Assembly (NCBI GenBank): GCA_015146655.1
Contig: VKHL01000032.1
Coordinates: 124,001 to 188,000 of the forward strand
Length of the DNA stretch: 64,000 nt
Source of the DNA: Ochromonas danica
Taxonomy: Eukaryota > Sar > Chrysophyceae > Chromulinales > Chromulinaceae
Direction: 5' to 3'
Part shown: one piece after another, positions 12,190-22,606 of the stretch
Layout: every line of letters begins with the position of its first letter
How positions within the stretch are numbered: the stretch's first letter is position 1
Position numbers and translations under genes: made by a program
Notes under the pieces: generated by a model
What the model saw: only the letters and a program-made list of their open reading frames with translations
What the model was told of the DNA's origin: nothing
Database searches by the model: none

Positions 12190-15100
12190 ATGAAAGTAGC
12201 TTCTCCAAATCCGTCCAATAAAAAGAGTTCTTCCCCTCCACCTGGAAAGCCAAAGAAATCATCGAATCAGAAGGCTGCGGATTTGTTGAAGAAAGCCTTG
12301 CAAGATGGTAAGCTAAACGACGTCTTATGGAAAGAAGAAACAGAAGTTTCGAGACTGGTTCAGAAGCGAAGAGCAACTAGCTTGGCAGAAAAGAGATCAA
12401 CAGCGACAAGCTTTGATATCGAGCGGGAGATGACTCTGAATGATGCCATGATGCTCGACGATGTCGCCATCTGGAATCGCCTTTTGCAGGCTCGAGTCTT
12501 ACACACCATGAAAAACCTTGGTCCGCATTGGAATGAACAGTTCAAGGAAGGAGATTATAATAATAGAGAGGATGATTCAGACGACTCTGAGGAAGACTCC
12601 GACTATGACTCAGACTCTGATTCAGATTCCAGCGATGATGATAGTGATGAGGATGATGATGACGACGACTACGAAGACGAGGATGATGATGAAGATGACG
12701 ACGTGGATGATGATGATGATGAAGATGAGACTGAGGAAGAAGAAGGATCGTCTATGAGGGGCAGCTCTGACAAGACAGAGGGAATCTCTCCCAACCAAAG
12801 CGCGAAACAAAGAAAACAGCGCAAGAAAAAGATGATGAAGAGGAAGAGAAGAAAGAGGAGAATGATGAAGAAAGCTAACCAAGAGCTGGAGGGAACAAAA
12901 ACTGATGCTGCAGAAGAAACAACGTCTGAACAAGCACCGGCTCCACCCAGAACATCTTCTGATGAGACCCAGTCCATTACAACAATGTCGAAGAAGAGTA
13001 AGAGAGAGAAGAAGAAGGAGAAGAAGAGGAAGCAGAAGAAAAGCCGTACTCGCTTTAGTATTGAAGTGTTGGAAATTGGTGATATTCAGAAGAAGTTGGA
13101 GAGGAAGAAGAGGCGGAGGGAGAGGAGGAAGAACAAGAAGAAGCAGTCCGAGATGGCCTTGATGGAAGGTCTCGCCCCTGCAAGCTTGGCTGAAGCGCAT
13201 GTCTTGAGTCTAGAAGAGCAACTAAAGGCCCTAGATACGCTTACGGTTCGTGACCGTGTATCTGAAGGTTACTCTAAAAAGACTTGGCGTGTGGCAGATA
13301 TGATCAAAAGTTCTCGTATTAGCCAAATTAGACCATTCTCTTCTTCGCCGACTCCTTCGGAACCGAAATCAGAGACAAATAAGCAAGAAAGCCCAACCTA
13401 TAATGACTCAAGCGATGAGGAAGACAGCATCTTCCAATCAAACGCCTTCTGAGGTCAAATGGGGCGGAACCGTTGCTCGTCCTAATAAGCATGCCGCTAT
13501 GGTGGATTTGTCAGCCGTGCGTAATCGAAAGAATTCTCATCAAGTGTCTCTTGATGTAGTAGCAGGACTATTTCAAATGTCCAATGAGCTTCGACAAGAG
13601 AGAGAAAGCATTATGTCCAGAGGAGCCAATAACAGGGAAGGAACACCAAATGATATCGACGATTTCTTGCATCGCAAGACTACTTTGAAATATAGTGAAC
13701 AATTAGATGAAGTAGCGATGACAAAGCAAGAGGCTTTCTTGACTCAAAAGCGTGCAGCTGTCTTGCGATTGAAGAAGACTGCCATACAATACAAAGTCCC
13801 TCAACCTCCCAATATCACACGCTTTACCAATTTCTGGTCTATCATGCAGGATGAGAACGATCGAAGAGGTGGAGGAAATTTCTATCTTGAATTAAATCGA
13901 CTACCCTCTGTTCGTACTGACTCAGATGAAGAAGAGTCAGACTTCTCATCTGTTGAGAATGTTGTGATGGAAGAGAAATCCAATAAATTAGAGACTGTAT
14001 TGGAGGAGAACTTAGGATTGTTATTTCAAACAAAAGCACGAGCAGCAATGACTGCTGTACAACGATTTCCTTCCAGACCATCCTCTGTGGCATCATTTCG
14101 AAGTGACGAGTCAAATGGAATATTATTGCGACAAAGAAGTCAAATACGGCCTCCCAAAAGCAAGCTTCAGTCACTCTCGAAAGAGGATGGTGAGATGAAT
14201 GATTCAGACAACGACACACACAGTGTCAAGAGTATTAGTGCAGTGCCTTGAGTCAAAACACCAAGCTTGGCTGCTGCGATCAACCGATTGCGTCATCTTG
14301 GTGTCTTGGCAGAAGGCAAACTTCGCCATACATATGGTTTGACTAAGAAACGCAGTGAAGATTGGAAAAAAGAAGAGGAGAGTCGTAAAATTGAAGCAGA
14401 AAAGCGTAAGAAAGAGTTGGAAGAACAACAAGAACGATTGAGACGAGCTCAATTCCTTCGTGATCAACAACAATATATCACCGGAAAGGGTTCGCCAGAC
14501 CTGCGGAACGTTAGTTTAGAGTTTGATGGTCCAAATGCAGAGCTTCAATCTAATCACGAGTTGTTAAGGACAGAAAGTCGGTTTGCCTCTCAAGTATCCA
14601 ATGCTAGCAATACTGTCACAAATATCCAATTGACCATGGACTTTGACAACTCTCGTCCTCGTGCTAATGTGCACCAATCATCATCATTTGATCCTTACGA
14701 TACTTTCTTATCAAATCCAGCTCCGGTTAAGCAATATGAAGCAGCAAGCAAGATTATCCATCAACGTATTATGGATCTGTCTGCTCTTATGAGTAGATCG
14801 GATGAACCAGAATTGCCCAATCCCATTCCATCAGTTAGTCCTCCTGCACCAGAGGCAAAGAAGAAAGCCAAAAGGAAAGAAAAGAGCGATGAAGATGACG
14901 CTGACGACAATGTCTTTTTGACGCAATTAGTATCTCATGTGGAAATCGGAAACCAAGATGATTTCGATCAAGGCTATCTCAATCCTAATAGTTTGCATGG
15001 TCCCAGTTATCAGATTGTGGATGCTCACAGAATATTACCGCGACCATATGAACCAAGCACAAGTCGTGGAAAATGGGGTTATGATCCCTCTTTGTCTGTA

Positions 15101-17002
15101 CAACCAGCAAAACGTCTCCATCGACGTGAAGATGAAGAAAGAGTCAATGAGATTGAACGTAAACGAAGAAGATGGTATCAAGAAGATTATGTGCATAATA
15201 TATCAAGAAATGAGTATCCTCTTGCCAAGCCAAAGGAAGTGCACAAGGAGATTTTATTTGATCAACGTGAGAAGACCTTGCTGCTTGTCACCTATGAAGA
15301 AGATCAACCGAAAGACTGCTCTGAAGTACCCATAACAAGTGTTTTCCTGACAGATAGTGTCTTTCCGGATATGCTCATGTTGAGAACTTATGACACTTTC
15401 AATGTTCCATCAGGGTATTTAGGGACCTTCTTCCTTGATCAATGGGCCAAGATAGAACGAGAGATCAATGCGTCTCTATTGGAAGAATATGTTTTGTCCT
15501 TGACTGAGTCGACGAAAGACATTGGTCCACAAGGATCATCTATATCATCTGCTATCATCATACCAAGATTTGGACTGCTTCAAGGTGGGATGGGATTGGA
15601 TGGAGTTGTCGGTAAAGCTTCTATCCCTTTATATGCGATCCGTCCACCTCTTCCTCTTCCTGTCGTCAAGAAAGAAGCTATCTTACAAGCGAAAGAAGCT
15701 AGTATCATGAAAAGAAAAGGCAGGTTTGATAGATTATTGCCCAGTCAGGCTGCGATTGAGAATAGCAGTTCTATCCACACCCAGACAACGAAGGTTTCTA
15801 GTTTTATTCAAGCTGAGGAGCCTGTTTCTGTTGTTAACAAGCAAAAGAAGTCAGTAAGGATAGCAACAGAGACTTCATTGGTGAGCAGTCAAGCATCCAA
15901 TATACAACAAATGCCCGCGAACCTCCCACCTACCAAACAGAAGGTAAATCGCGCCAGAGAAAGAGGTTATGAAGCCAGTGGTTTTGCTGCTTTATCCCAA
16001 AATGTTTCTATAACTATTCTTGGCAAATCAGTACCTTCTGCTCAGTCTTCGTTGGTTACCTACTCGGTAGCTTCTGTGCCTTCAACAGCAATGAATCCCA
16101 TGGCTCCCATCCCGCCGCCCCCTCCTTCTCTTAAGAAGGCACAATCTGTGGATGAATTGGCTATTGAAGCTGCTCGTGCTGCCAAGAGAATACCTTCACG
16201 ACCCGTTGCCCCACCTCAAACAAAGAAAACTGTTCGATCGGTGCGATTGGTAGAGGAGCCAGTAATTTATCCTGCCGTAGAGTTTTCCAGTTCTTCTAGT
16301 GCGTCACTCCCACCATTCGATGATAGTCGAACGACTACTGCTGGAGAACCAGTAATATCAGAGAAGTCTTTCGTTGAAGATATCAGCGAAGAGCATATCT
16401 TTACGAATGCTAGTGAGTTAAGCGATTATAGTGATCGAACTTCTTCCACGGCATTCAGCTTTTTAAATACGATGGAGGATTATGAAGCTTTTACTTATGA
16501 ATGTCAAGTCATCCTCTTGATTGAAAGTCGACGTCTCATGCAGCTGTATTTCACAAAGAAGTTTCTCCAACTTGATCTTGCAGTCAATGTTGAGATGACA
16601 GTCTATGATGCTGCGGAATCATTAGCTGCTTCTCCTGAAGTCTATGGCCTTATTTTGGCTTCTTATCAAGATCTCAACTATAATGGAGATATACGACGTG
16701 CGTTAGAAATGTTGCTTCCACCTGGTATGGATCGTGGAGCATTTAGTGTCTATGTCTACGATCTGAATGTCGATGAAGGCCAAGAACTTGAGATCTTGGA
16801 GACATTGGAAGCGTGTGGAGTGGAAGATGTCTTCTCTCCTCCCTATACTTTGGAAGTACTCAAAGATGCTCTCAATGTTCATAAACGCAAGCAAGACTTA
16901 TTGATGAAGTATTCTCCACTGAAAGCCACAACCAAGCGAAACAAAAGCACGCCCATTGACGTCCTTGGTCCCAATGTGTATGTCAAAGGAGGCTTCGCCT
17001 AG
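12190..17002 (+). CDS. Large acidic/basic coiled-coil protein with receiver-like C-terminus
   Basis: I read this as one gene of about 1545 residues, although uninterrupted reading is broken twice: a frame change between 13403 and 13452 and an in-frame TGA at 14249. Both can be explained by short introns. One phase-correct pair is 13316-13427 and 14190-14252, giving exons 12190-13315, 13428-14189 and 14253-17002. Alternatives exist, such as 13258-13372 for the first. Regions in order: a Lys/Ser-rich start; an Asp/Glu/Ser tract followed by Lys/Arg clusters (about residues 130-250); a charged middle; a coiled coil (KKRSEDWKKEEESRKIEAEK); disordered Pro/Ser stretches; then a 150-residue alpha/beta domain with CQVILLIESRR, YGLILASYQDL and GVEDVFSPPYTLEVLKDAL, laid out like a response-regulator receiver domain but without its acidic pocket. 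Function unknown. Confidence 0.6.
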
Positions 17003-17220
17003 AATAAATCACAACTTTGTGAAGCTCTCACAGTGTGACGCTTGAAGCGGATCTATTTCATTATGATCCTGTATCATTTATAATTGTATATATAGACACA
17101 ATTGTAAAGTACTGTATTATCTGTTCAAAATCAGCACAAGTCAACACACTTAACAAAGGATTCTCTATCAGCCGTAGCAACATATCAAACACACTCTTAC
17201 ACACTTGTGTTGAAAGGTTG
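17003..17220. other. Short convergent intergenic region
   Basis: 218 bases lie between two 3' ends, AT-rich near 17055-17110. Nothing but presumed 3' untranslated sequence is visible. Confidence 0.35.
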
Positions 17221-18943
17221 CTAGGAGATTCTTCTCAGCAAAAAAGCGAATTCATCGCGGATATGCTCAGCAAAGATGGCATCCGCATAACGTCCGATGG
17301 AAGCTCTGGAGGCTTCTTGCACGACCTTTCGATCACTATCATCCATTCTCATGATAGTTCGGATGCACCTGACATACTCATCAACAGTCGATGCTAGATA
17401 CCCTGTTTGTTCAGATAGAATAATGTCTGAAGCAGGTCCACCAGAGTTATGTGCCACCACAATTAGTCCTGCCGCCATCATCTCAACGACGGAAATACCG
17501 AAGTGCTCATTCCACATCGTATGCAATCCAATAGTTGCATTGGCAAGAAAAAAGAGCATATCACTATATGCAGCATTGACTATAATCTCAACATTTGCTG
17601 ATAGACCATGCTTCTCAATGTATAGCTTCAGGGAGTAAACCAACTTCTCATCGTCTTCATTTCTCACACTTCCCATCATTAAGAGCATAATATTGCTATG
17701 CTCTTTTTCCTTGACAAGCTCTTCCACAATTTGTAATTGTAGGAAATGATCCTTTTCGGGTCGAAATTGACCAATGGAAAGAATCAACACTCGTCCTATC
17801 AGATGCTTCCACTTCTCGCTTGATGCACCACCACCATAGAGCAATGGTCTGGGCAAAGCAATCGTCTCCAATGCCGTGGTATTACAAGGAGGATAGACCA
17901 TCTGCAATCGTCTAACCTTCAGATCATCTTGCATACTGTTACAGGTCGAAGTCGAAGGTGGAAATGACCACAGATCTTGAATATGTTTTCTCGTCCATGA
18001 ACTGTTAACAATGACACTATCAGCAAATTGGCCAACCCATCCATATGCCCATGCAAAGAGATGATAATAGAGCAACTTTAATGATGAGACTGAAGTACTT
18101 GATGAAATAGCGGACTGATTATTGTAAGAAGGCCTCTGCTCTCTAACACGTGCCAACATATCTGTGGAGATGATTGGGTAATGCACATATGCTACTACCT
18201 TAGCCGAAGTGAAGAGCTTCACCAATGGATATCCAAAAGCAGCTCCCATGGTGTCACAAAATATATCAGGAGGGTCTGAACGATGTCGCCAAAGACATTC
18301 CAGCACAACAATCATCGTGCCAATGGATTGGCCAATCATTGTTGCAACTGGATACCATTCCGCAGATAGTAACGTCCTCCAATGGATATAGATGAGATCC
18401 AATTTGGTTGCTTGATCAGAAGGAATGGCGATACCAAACTTACTCTACTCAATCCATTATAATAACCCGCCCACACACCAAACGTGACGAAAACATCAAC
18501 ATGCATGGACAACAACAAACAATAACAGCAATAACACATCCATGACAAGAAACAGGAACAACAGGAGAGACGTTACCTTGACGTTTTTAAGAATGGTTTC
18601 TTTAGACTTGCCAATGTCTCCAGTGTAGATGGAAATGCGGACGACATTCTGTCTCTCTGCCAGAGAGTCTCCGCCACGGTTTGCCTCTCTCTCGAGTAGA
18701 GCAGCAATCGCTACCCACAGCACTCTCTCTCCACCTCCCCCATTATCACTAGTACAACATCATATGACACCATCAGATGACAACAACTTCATCCGCACTG
18801 ACCCATCAGACAAACAGACTCTGAACTCACCAGTAAGGATGGAAAAAAGCAATAGACTTGCTCGATTTTCTTGTCTTTTGACTTCTTTTGAAAAAAATAG
18901 CAAATATAAGGATACTAATCAAAGTCACAAGGATTACAATCAT
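17221..18943 (-). CDS. ALG11: ALG11, GDP-Man:Man3GlcNAc2-PP-dolichol alpha-1,2-mannosyltransferase
   Basis: Adds the fourth and fifth mannoses to the dolichol-linked oligosaccharide on the cytosolic face of the ER. Exons are 18831-18943, 18577-18748 and 17221-18444; 502 residues, the usual family length. Exon 1 supplies an N-terminal membrane anchor (MIVILVTLISILIFAIFF) and reads into exon 2 as AFFHPYCDNGGGGERVLW, the ALG11 signature, which confirms the first splice. Exon 3 starts SKFGIAIPSDQ and holds DIFCDTMGAAFGYPL, VVAYVHYPIISTDML, the GT-B donor-site region LSIGQFRPEKDHFLQL, and GLHTMWNEHFGISVVEMMAAG with the E-x7-E retaining glycosyltransferase motif. The gene is convergent with the coiled-coil gene and divergent from the PLC-like gene. 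Confidence 0.95.
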
Positions 18944-19099
18944 CTCCTCTACTTCAATAACTCTTCACTATTTCAATAGTTCGCTTATCTACTCCAAACT
19001 TGGCTGACTAAGAGGTCATTCCATGGAATAAGTTGAGCTATATTCCATGGAACAGGGTGGAGAGGAATGATCAGAATGGATTTATCTGTCTAATAAAGG
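18944..19099. promoter_or_regulatory. Divergent promoter region ALG11/PLC-like
   Basis: 156 bases separate the two start codons. Two copies of TTCCATGGAA lie about 25 bases apart at 19019-19028 and 19044-19053; each is a 10-base perfect palindrome. They may be a factor-binding pair shared by both genes, but this is inference from position and symmetry only. Confidence 0.45.
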
Positions 19100-20023
19100 A
19101 TGAAATGGCTAATTCTGCTCCTTTGTCTTGTGAATATTAATGCAATAGCTGATATTTACAAAGACACTTTGAGTGTGCCACTAAATCTTTTTCCTTTTCT
19201 CATGACTCATGATGCTGCAACAGGAGAACTTGTAGAGAAACGTGATGCCATCGTAGCAGACTGGTCCAAGACACAAAGTGTTGGCTTAGTCGACCAATTA
19301 AATTGTGGTGCGAGAGCATTTGACTATCGCCCTGTTTTAGGCAAGGATAATGTGATCTACGCACAGCACGGTGGTGTCACAATTCACAAACCTATGAAGT
19401 CATCCCTGCTTGAGATTATTCAATGGACACTAGCTCATCCCACTGAATTAGTCTTACTTTATCTATCTCATTGGGATAATGATAACGGTGTCACTCAAGA
19501 GGCTGTCCAAGCTCTGTTGACTGATTTGCATGTACCCTCTGTTACAAACTGTGCGGATCTCTCTATGAATTATTCCACGGCACTGTCCTTGTCAAGGAGG
19601 TCGACCTTAGGTGGACATTTATTGGCTGTCTTCGACTGTATGGATGAAAACTTCGACTCTTCCATCACTTGTTATGGTCGACGCTTTGTGTGTTATGATT
19701 CTTGGCCTAAGAACACGAAAGAAAAGCCCTTCCAAGCCATGCAGAACTATCTGCACGACACGACTGCCTCTGATCCTACCAGTCAATCTGTGAACTTATG
19801 GATGACACAGGGCCATTGGCAATCGAGTGTGCTATCTGTGGGACTGGGAGCATTGCATCGCAGCACTTTGCTGCTGGATGAGGAACGATCACAAATAAAT
19901 GCTTTCCTTGCCCAAGCAATTCGCAATGGTAGCTATCCTTATATGAATATCCTCGAAGTGGACAATGTTTGTGATGGAGGAAATGATCTCTTGGCGGCTT
20001 TGCAGTCTGTCTATCTGAACTAG
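19100..20023 (+). CDS. Secreted PLC-like phosphodiesterase (PI-PLC X-domain type)
   Basis: An intronless gene of 307 residues. The N-terminus MKWLILLLCLVNINAIA is a cleavable signal peptide, so the protein enters the secretory path. The mature part reads as a bacterial-type PI-PLC TIM barrel: FLMTHDAATG carries the first catalytic His, GARAFDYRPV the acidic strand, and IYAQHGGVTIH the second His; ELVLLYLSHWDNDNG follows as the next strand. It lacks the Y, C2 and PH parts of animal PLC, as in the PLC X-domain-containing (PLCXD) group. Substrate could be phosphatidylinositol or a GPI-like lipid; the sequence does not decide. The ATG at 19100 is chosen because the frame before it has no other start and the signal peptide begins there. 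Confidence 0.85.
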   Translation: MKWLILLLCLVNINAIADIYKDTLSVPLNLFPFLMTHDAATGELVEKRDAIVADWSKTQSVGLVDQLNCGARAFDYRPVLGKDNVIYAQHGGVTIHKPMKSSLLEIIQWTLAHPTELVLLYLSHWDNDNGVTQEAVQALLTDLHVPSVTNCADLSMNYSTALSLSRRSTLGGHLLAVFDCMDENFDSSITCYGRRFVCYDSWPKNTKEKPFQAMQNYLHDTTASDPTSQSVNLWMTQGHWQSSVLSVGLGALHRSTLLLDEERSQINAFLAQAIRNGSYPYMNILEVDNVCDGGNDLLAALQSVYLN

Positions 20024-20326
20024 AAGGTTCTACTCTAGTCGTTTCCGTATTGTTGATGTTTTGTAATGTTTGCCTGATTATGAGTTACTTTAGCGTTCGG
20101 CATAATACTACGAACACTAAATACTACTATATATAAATGTTGGTGACAAGGTTGCAGCTATGTTTCGATGCTGTCCTACTTCAGCGTATGATAGCTCGCG
20201 TCTGGTTTGCAGGTGATGCTTGTCATGCTTTAACTTAAGTTATGGCTACAGCCCTTACTGTGTCAACACATATATACATGCAAGAGTCTTTCTTTATATG
20301 TAAAGACCACAAACAATATTCCACCA
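20024..20326. other. Convergent intergenic region with one TTAACTTAAG motif
   Basis: 303 bases lie between the PLC-like and SLC4-like 3' ends. One exact TTAACTTAAG is at 20230-20239; this motif recurs in other gene-free stretches of the window. No gene is seen. Confidence 0.4.
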
Positions 20327-22030
20327 TTAATCGTCCAAGTCGCTATCCAGAGCATTTAGCTCTTGAGAGCTGAAAATACCACATTTTTCCAAGACAATGC
20401 GAATGGGGGCCAGAAGAGCAATGAGGACTGGGAAGAAGACTCCCAGAGCTGTACCCTTGATATACCACATGCCACCTAGGAGAGCCAACTGAATTGCAGT
20501 GAAAAGCTTTGCTCGACTTATCTTGACTTGATGTTGCCATTGCGCAGGAGCTGGCTCAGAAAAGAACAGCAGTGTACGCTGATAAAGATCAGTTGTTCCT
20601 ATGGAGGAAGCTCCCAGGTAAAGGAAGAGTCCAGTTAGAACAGAGAGAGGAATGCGTCGTAAAAGAGGTCTACAGAAGAGGACAGAAGCAGCAATGAGGG
20701 AATGAATCAGAAGGCCTGATACTCGCTGTTCAACAACACCAGTCGGGATCGCACCACCTTCGCCCGACTGTGTAGATACTTTCTCATAGTTTGTAAGCGA
20801 GCGAAGGTGGGCCATTGAACGGACAGTTGCCGCAACCATCCATGGCATGCCAAGCAAAGAAGTGATGGTTGTTACTGCTGCAACCACCAACATGTCCAAA
20901 TGAATTCCGGACCCTTTCTGAAGCTTGTTTTTCTTCGACATAATCAAGCGCACAGTGATATTTTGATCCATAAAGAGCAGCACAGTGGCCATAAGGGCAG
21001 GGAAGATGGTTAGTAGACGCACTGACCAAGGGACGGCAAACAGATCCACCAGCCAGGGCCTGCCACTAGTCGTCCCCAATCGCAGAGGAACAGCCAGAGC
21101 AGGCAATGAGATAGCATAGCGCTTAGCCAATGCACCGGAAGTAGCAATGCCAGCTGCCACTCCAAGTGTAGGAGCAAAGTCAGCTATTATATTCCTCGCC
21201 TTGTCATTGAAGAGCCGACCATTTCTGAGCTTTGCAAGCCCACGTGCTGTCCAGAATGTGGTGATAGCCACAATGAGTGAAGACATTGCGTTTAGTCCAG
21301 ATATAATGGGAGAAGAGAAGCCAAGGCTAATGTCCTTTACGGCCTCGAAGATGAAAATGACCGAAATCAGACTTGAAAAGATTTCATCAGTGAATTTGGT
21401 GAAATACTCCACGAGATTAGAGGTAGAGAATAAAGCAGAAAGGTAGAGAAAGAGGCTGGACCAGAGTCCGATCCATGCATAAACGGGCAAGAAAGGCAGA
21501 CTATGAGCCGTGCAAGTGGAGTGCAAGACTTTGAGAAAGGCCAACAGAGGACCAGTGGTGCCAATGATCGTCAATGGCTGACCAGAGAAGAGAGCATAAA
21601 AGATTCCACCAATGGCTGTAGCCCCAACAGCTTCCATGGTACCCATTGCGCCACCAGTAGCCGTAGACAACAAACCACCGAAGGCAATAGCTGGAGCCAA
21701 GCAGGCAAAGAACAGAAAGAATGTACTTGACAGGGTCTTGAGACGAAACCCGTCCTTGAAATCGGATAAGTAATGCGGAGCCTTAGCTTTAATGTCTCTC
21801 AAAAGGCCTTTTCCAAAGCCTTCGAAAGGCTGCACAGTTTTCTTCTGCTCAGATAGCAAGTAGTCTGGACTGACCTTGCTCAGCACAGCTCCTCGGTGTG
21901 TGGGCTGGCTGATGGAAGGGACAAGAATGGAAGAGTGGGGCATTACTCTTGCCAAGGACTTAAAAGAGAGAACTTGAGCTGGCCAGAGCACGAGCAATAG
22001 CAAAGAACATGTCAATGGAAGGTGGAACAT
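20327..22030 (-). CDS. SLC4-family anion (bicarbonate/borate-type) transporter, plastid-targeted
   Basis: A single-exon membrane transporter of 567 residues. The start gives a signal peptide (MFHLPLTCSLLLLVLWPAQVLS) directly followed by FKSLARVMPHSS, a Phe-led transit peptide, so the predicted site is the plastid envelope or periplastid membranes. The core begins DFKDGFRLKTLSSTFFLFFA then CLAPAIAFGGLLSTATGG and FSGQPLTIIGTTGPLLAFLK, the conserved first transmembrane block of the SLC4/Bor1 family, including the substrate-site segment GQPLTI. About 12-14 hydrophobic segments follow, with the second repeat around LLGMPWMVAATVRSMAHLRSL. The large cytosolic N-domain of animal SLC4 is absent, as in plant and algal members. 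In diatoms SLC4 proteins carry bicarbonate; a role in feeding inorganic carbon to the plastid is inferred. Borate transport is the main alternative. Confidence 0.85.
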   Translation of the reverse strand: MFHLPLTCSLLLLVLWPAQVLSFKSLARVMPHSSILVPSISQPTHRGAVLSKVSPDYLLSEQKKTVQPFEGFGKGLLRDIKAKAPHYLSDFKDGFRLKTLSSTFFLFFACLAPAIAFGGLLSTATGGAMGTMEAVGATAIGGIFYALFSGQPLTIIGTTGPLLAFLKVLHSTCTAHSLPFLPVYAWIGLWSSLFLYLSALFSTSNLVEYFTKFTDEIFSSLISVIFIFEAVKDISLGFSSPIISGLNAMSSLIVAITTFWTARGLAKLRNGRLFNDKARNIIADFAPTLGVAAGIATSGALAKRYAISLPALAVPLRLGTTSGRPWLVDLFAVPWSVRLLTIFPALMATVLLFMDQNITVRLIMSKKNKLQKGSGIHLDMLVVAAVTTITSLLGMPWMVAATVRSMAHLRSLTNYEKVSTQSGEGGAIPTGVVEQRVSGLLIHSLIAASVLFCRPLLRRIPLSVLTGLFLYLGASSIGTTDLYQRTLLFFSEPAPAQWQHQVKISRAKLFTAIQLALLGGMWYIKGTALGVFFPVLIALLAPIRIVLEKCGIFSSQELNALDSDLDD

Positions 22031-22606
22031 CTTGAAGAATCAATCACTTCCACTAGGATTGCACAATGAAATAGTAAGAATATCAACACAATGTACTTTA
22101 TTATCAACAATACACCCCAACTTTTGGAAGTGCAATAGCAAGTATCAAATGGAATGAGTTAATGCAAGAAGAAGGTTTGTCAAAGCAATTGGCCAATTGT
22201 CAACCACTTCTTGCTGCAGGAGCAGCACAAGAGGACAGACAGCAGGGAATGAAGTACGCCACCTCAGTATCCGGCTTTTCGGAACTTCGGAACGACAGCA
22301 GGAAGTCCCTGAACCGGGATTGTTGTATGTGCACCTTTTCGAATGTTCGCATTTTCGGAAGTCTAGATCTTTAGATCTGGTGTCTGGCGATTGAGTGGGG
22401 CGGAGGAGGCATGTTCGTGTTCTGATTCTATCTCTTCTCATCAAAGGAGTGGCTCGCTCTACAATTTCTTTGGCATCGCTCAAGAAAAGAAAAGGAAGTC
22501 ATTTATATTGAGCTCATTGGTCTTACTAGTGTGCTCTAATTTCCCTGTTCTATATTTTTCTGATCGTCTCTTATTTCCTGCTCTTCAAAGCAAGACCAAA
22601 AGTGAG
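22031..22606. other. 576-base divergent region between SLC4 and NFS1
   Basis: The frame of NFS1 stays open upstream to 22391 but has no ATG before 22607, so the region is treated as promoter plus 5' untranslated sequence. Two short GATCTTTAGATCT/AGATCTTTAGATC-like palindromic bases lie near 22365-22378. No other gene is supported. Confidence 0.4.

Noticed and set aside
12622-13200. Antisense open frame rich in Leu, Phe and Ser
   Set aside because: It is the mirror of the Asp/Glu/Lys low-complexity tract of the plus-strand gene.
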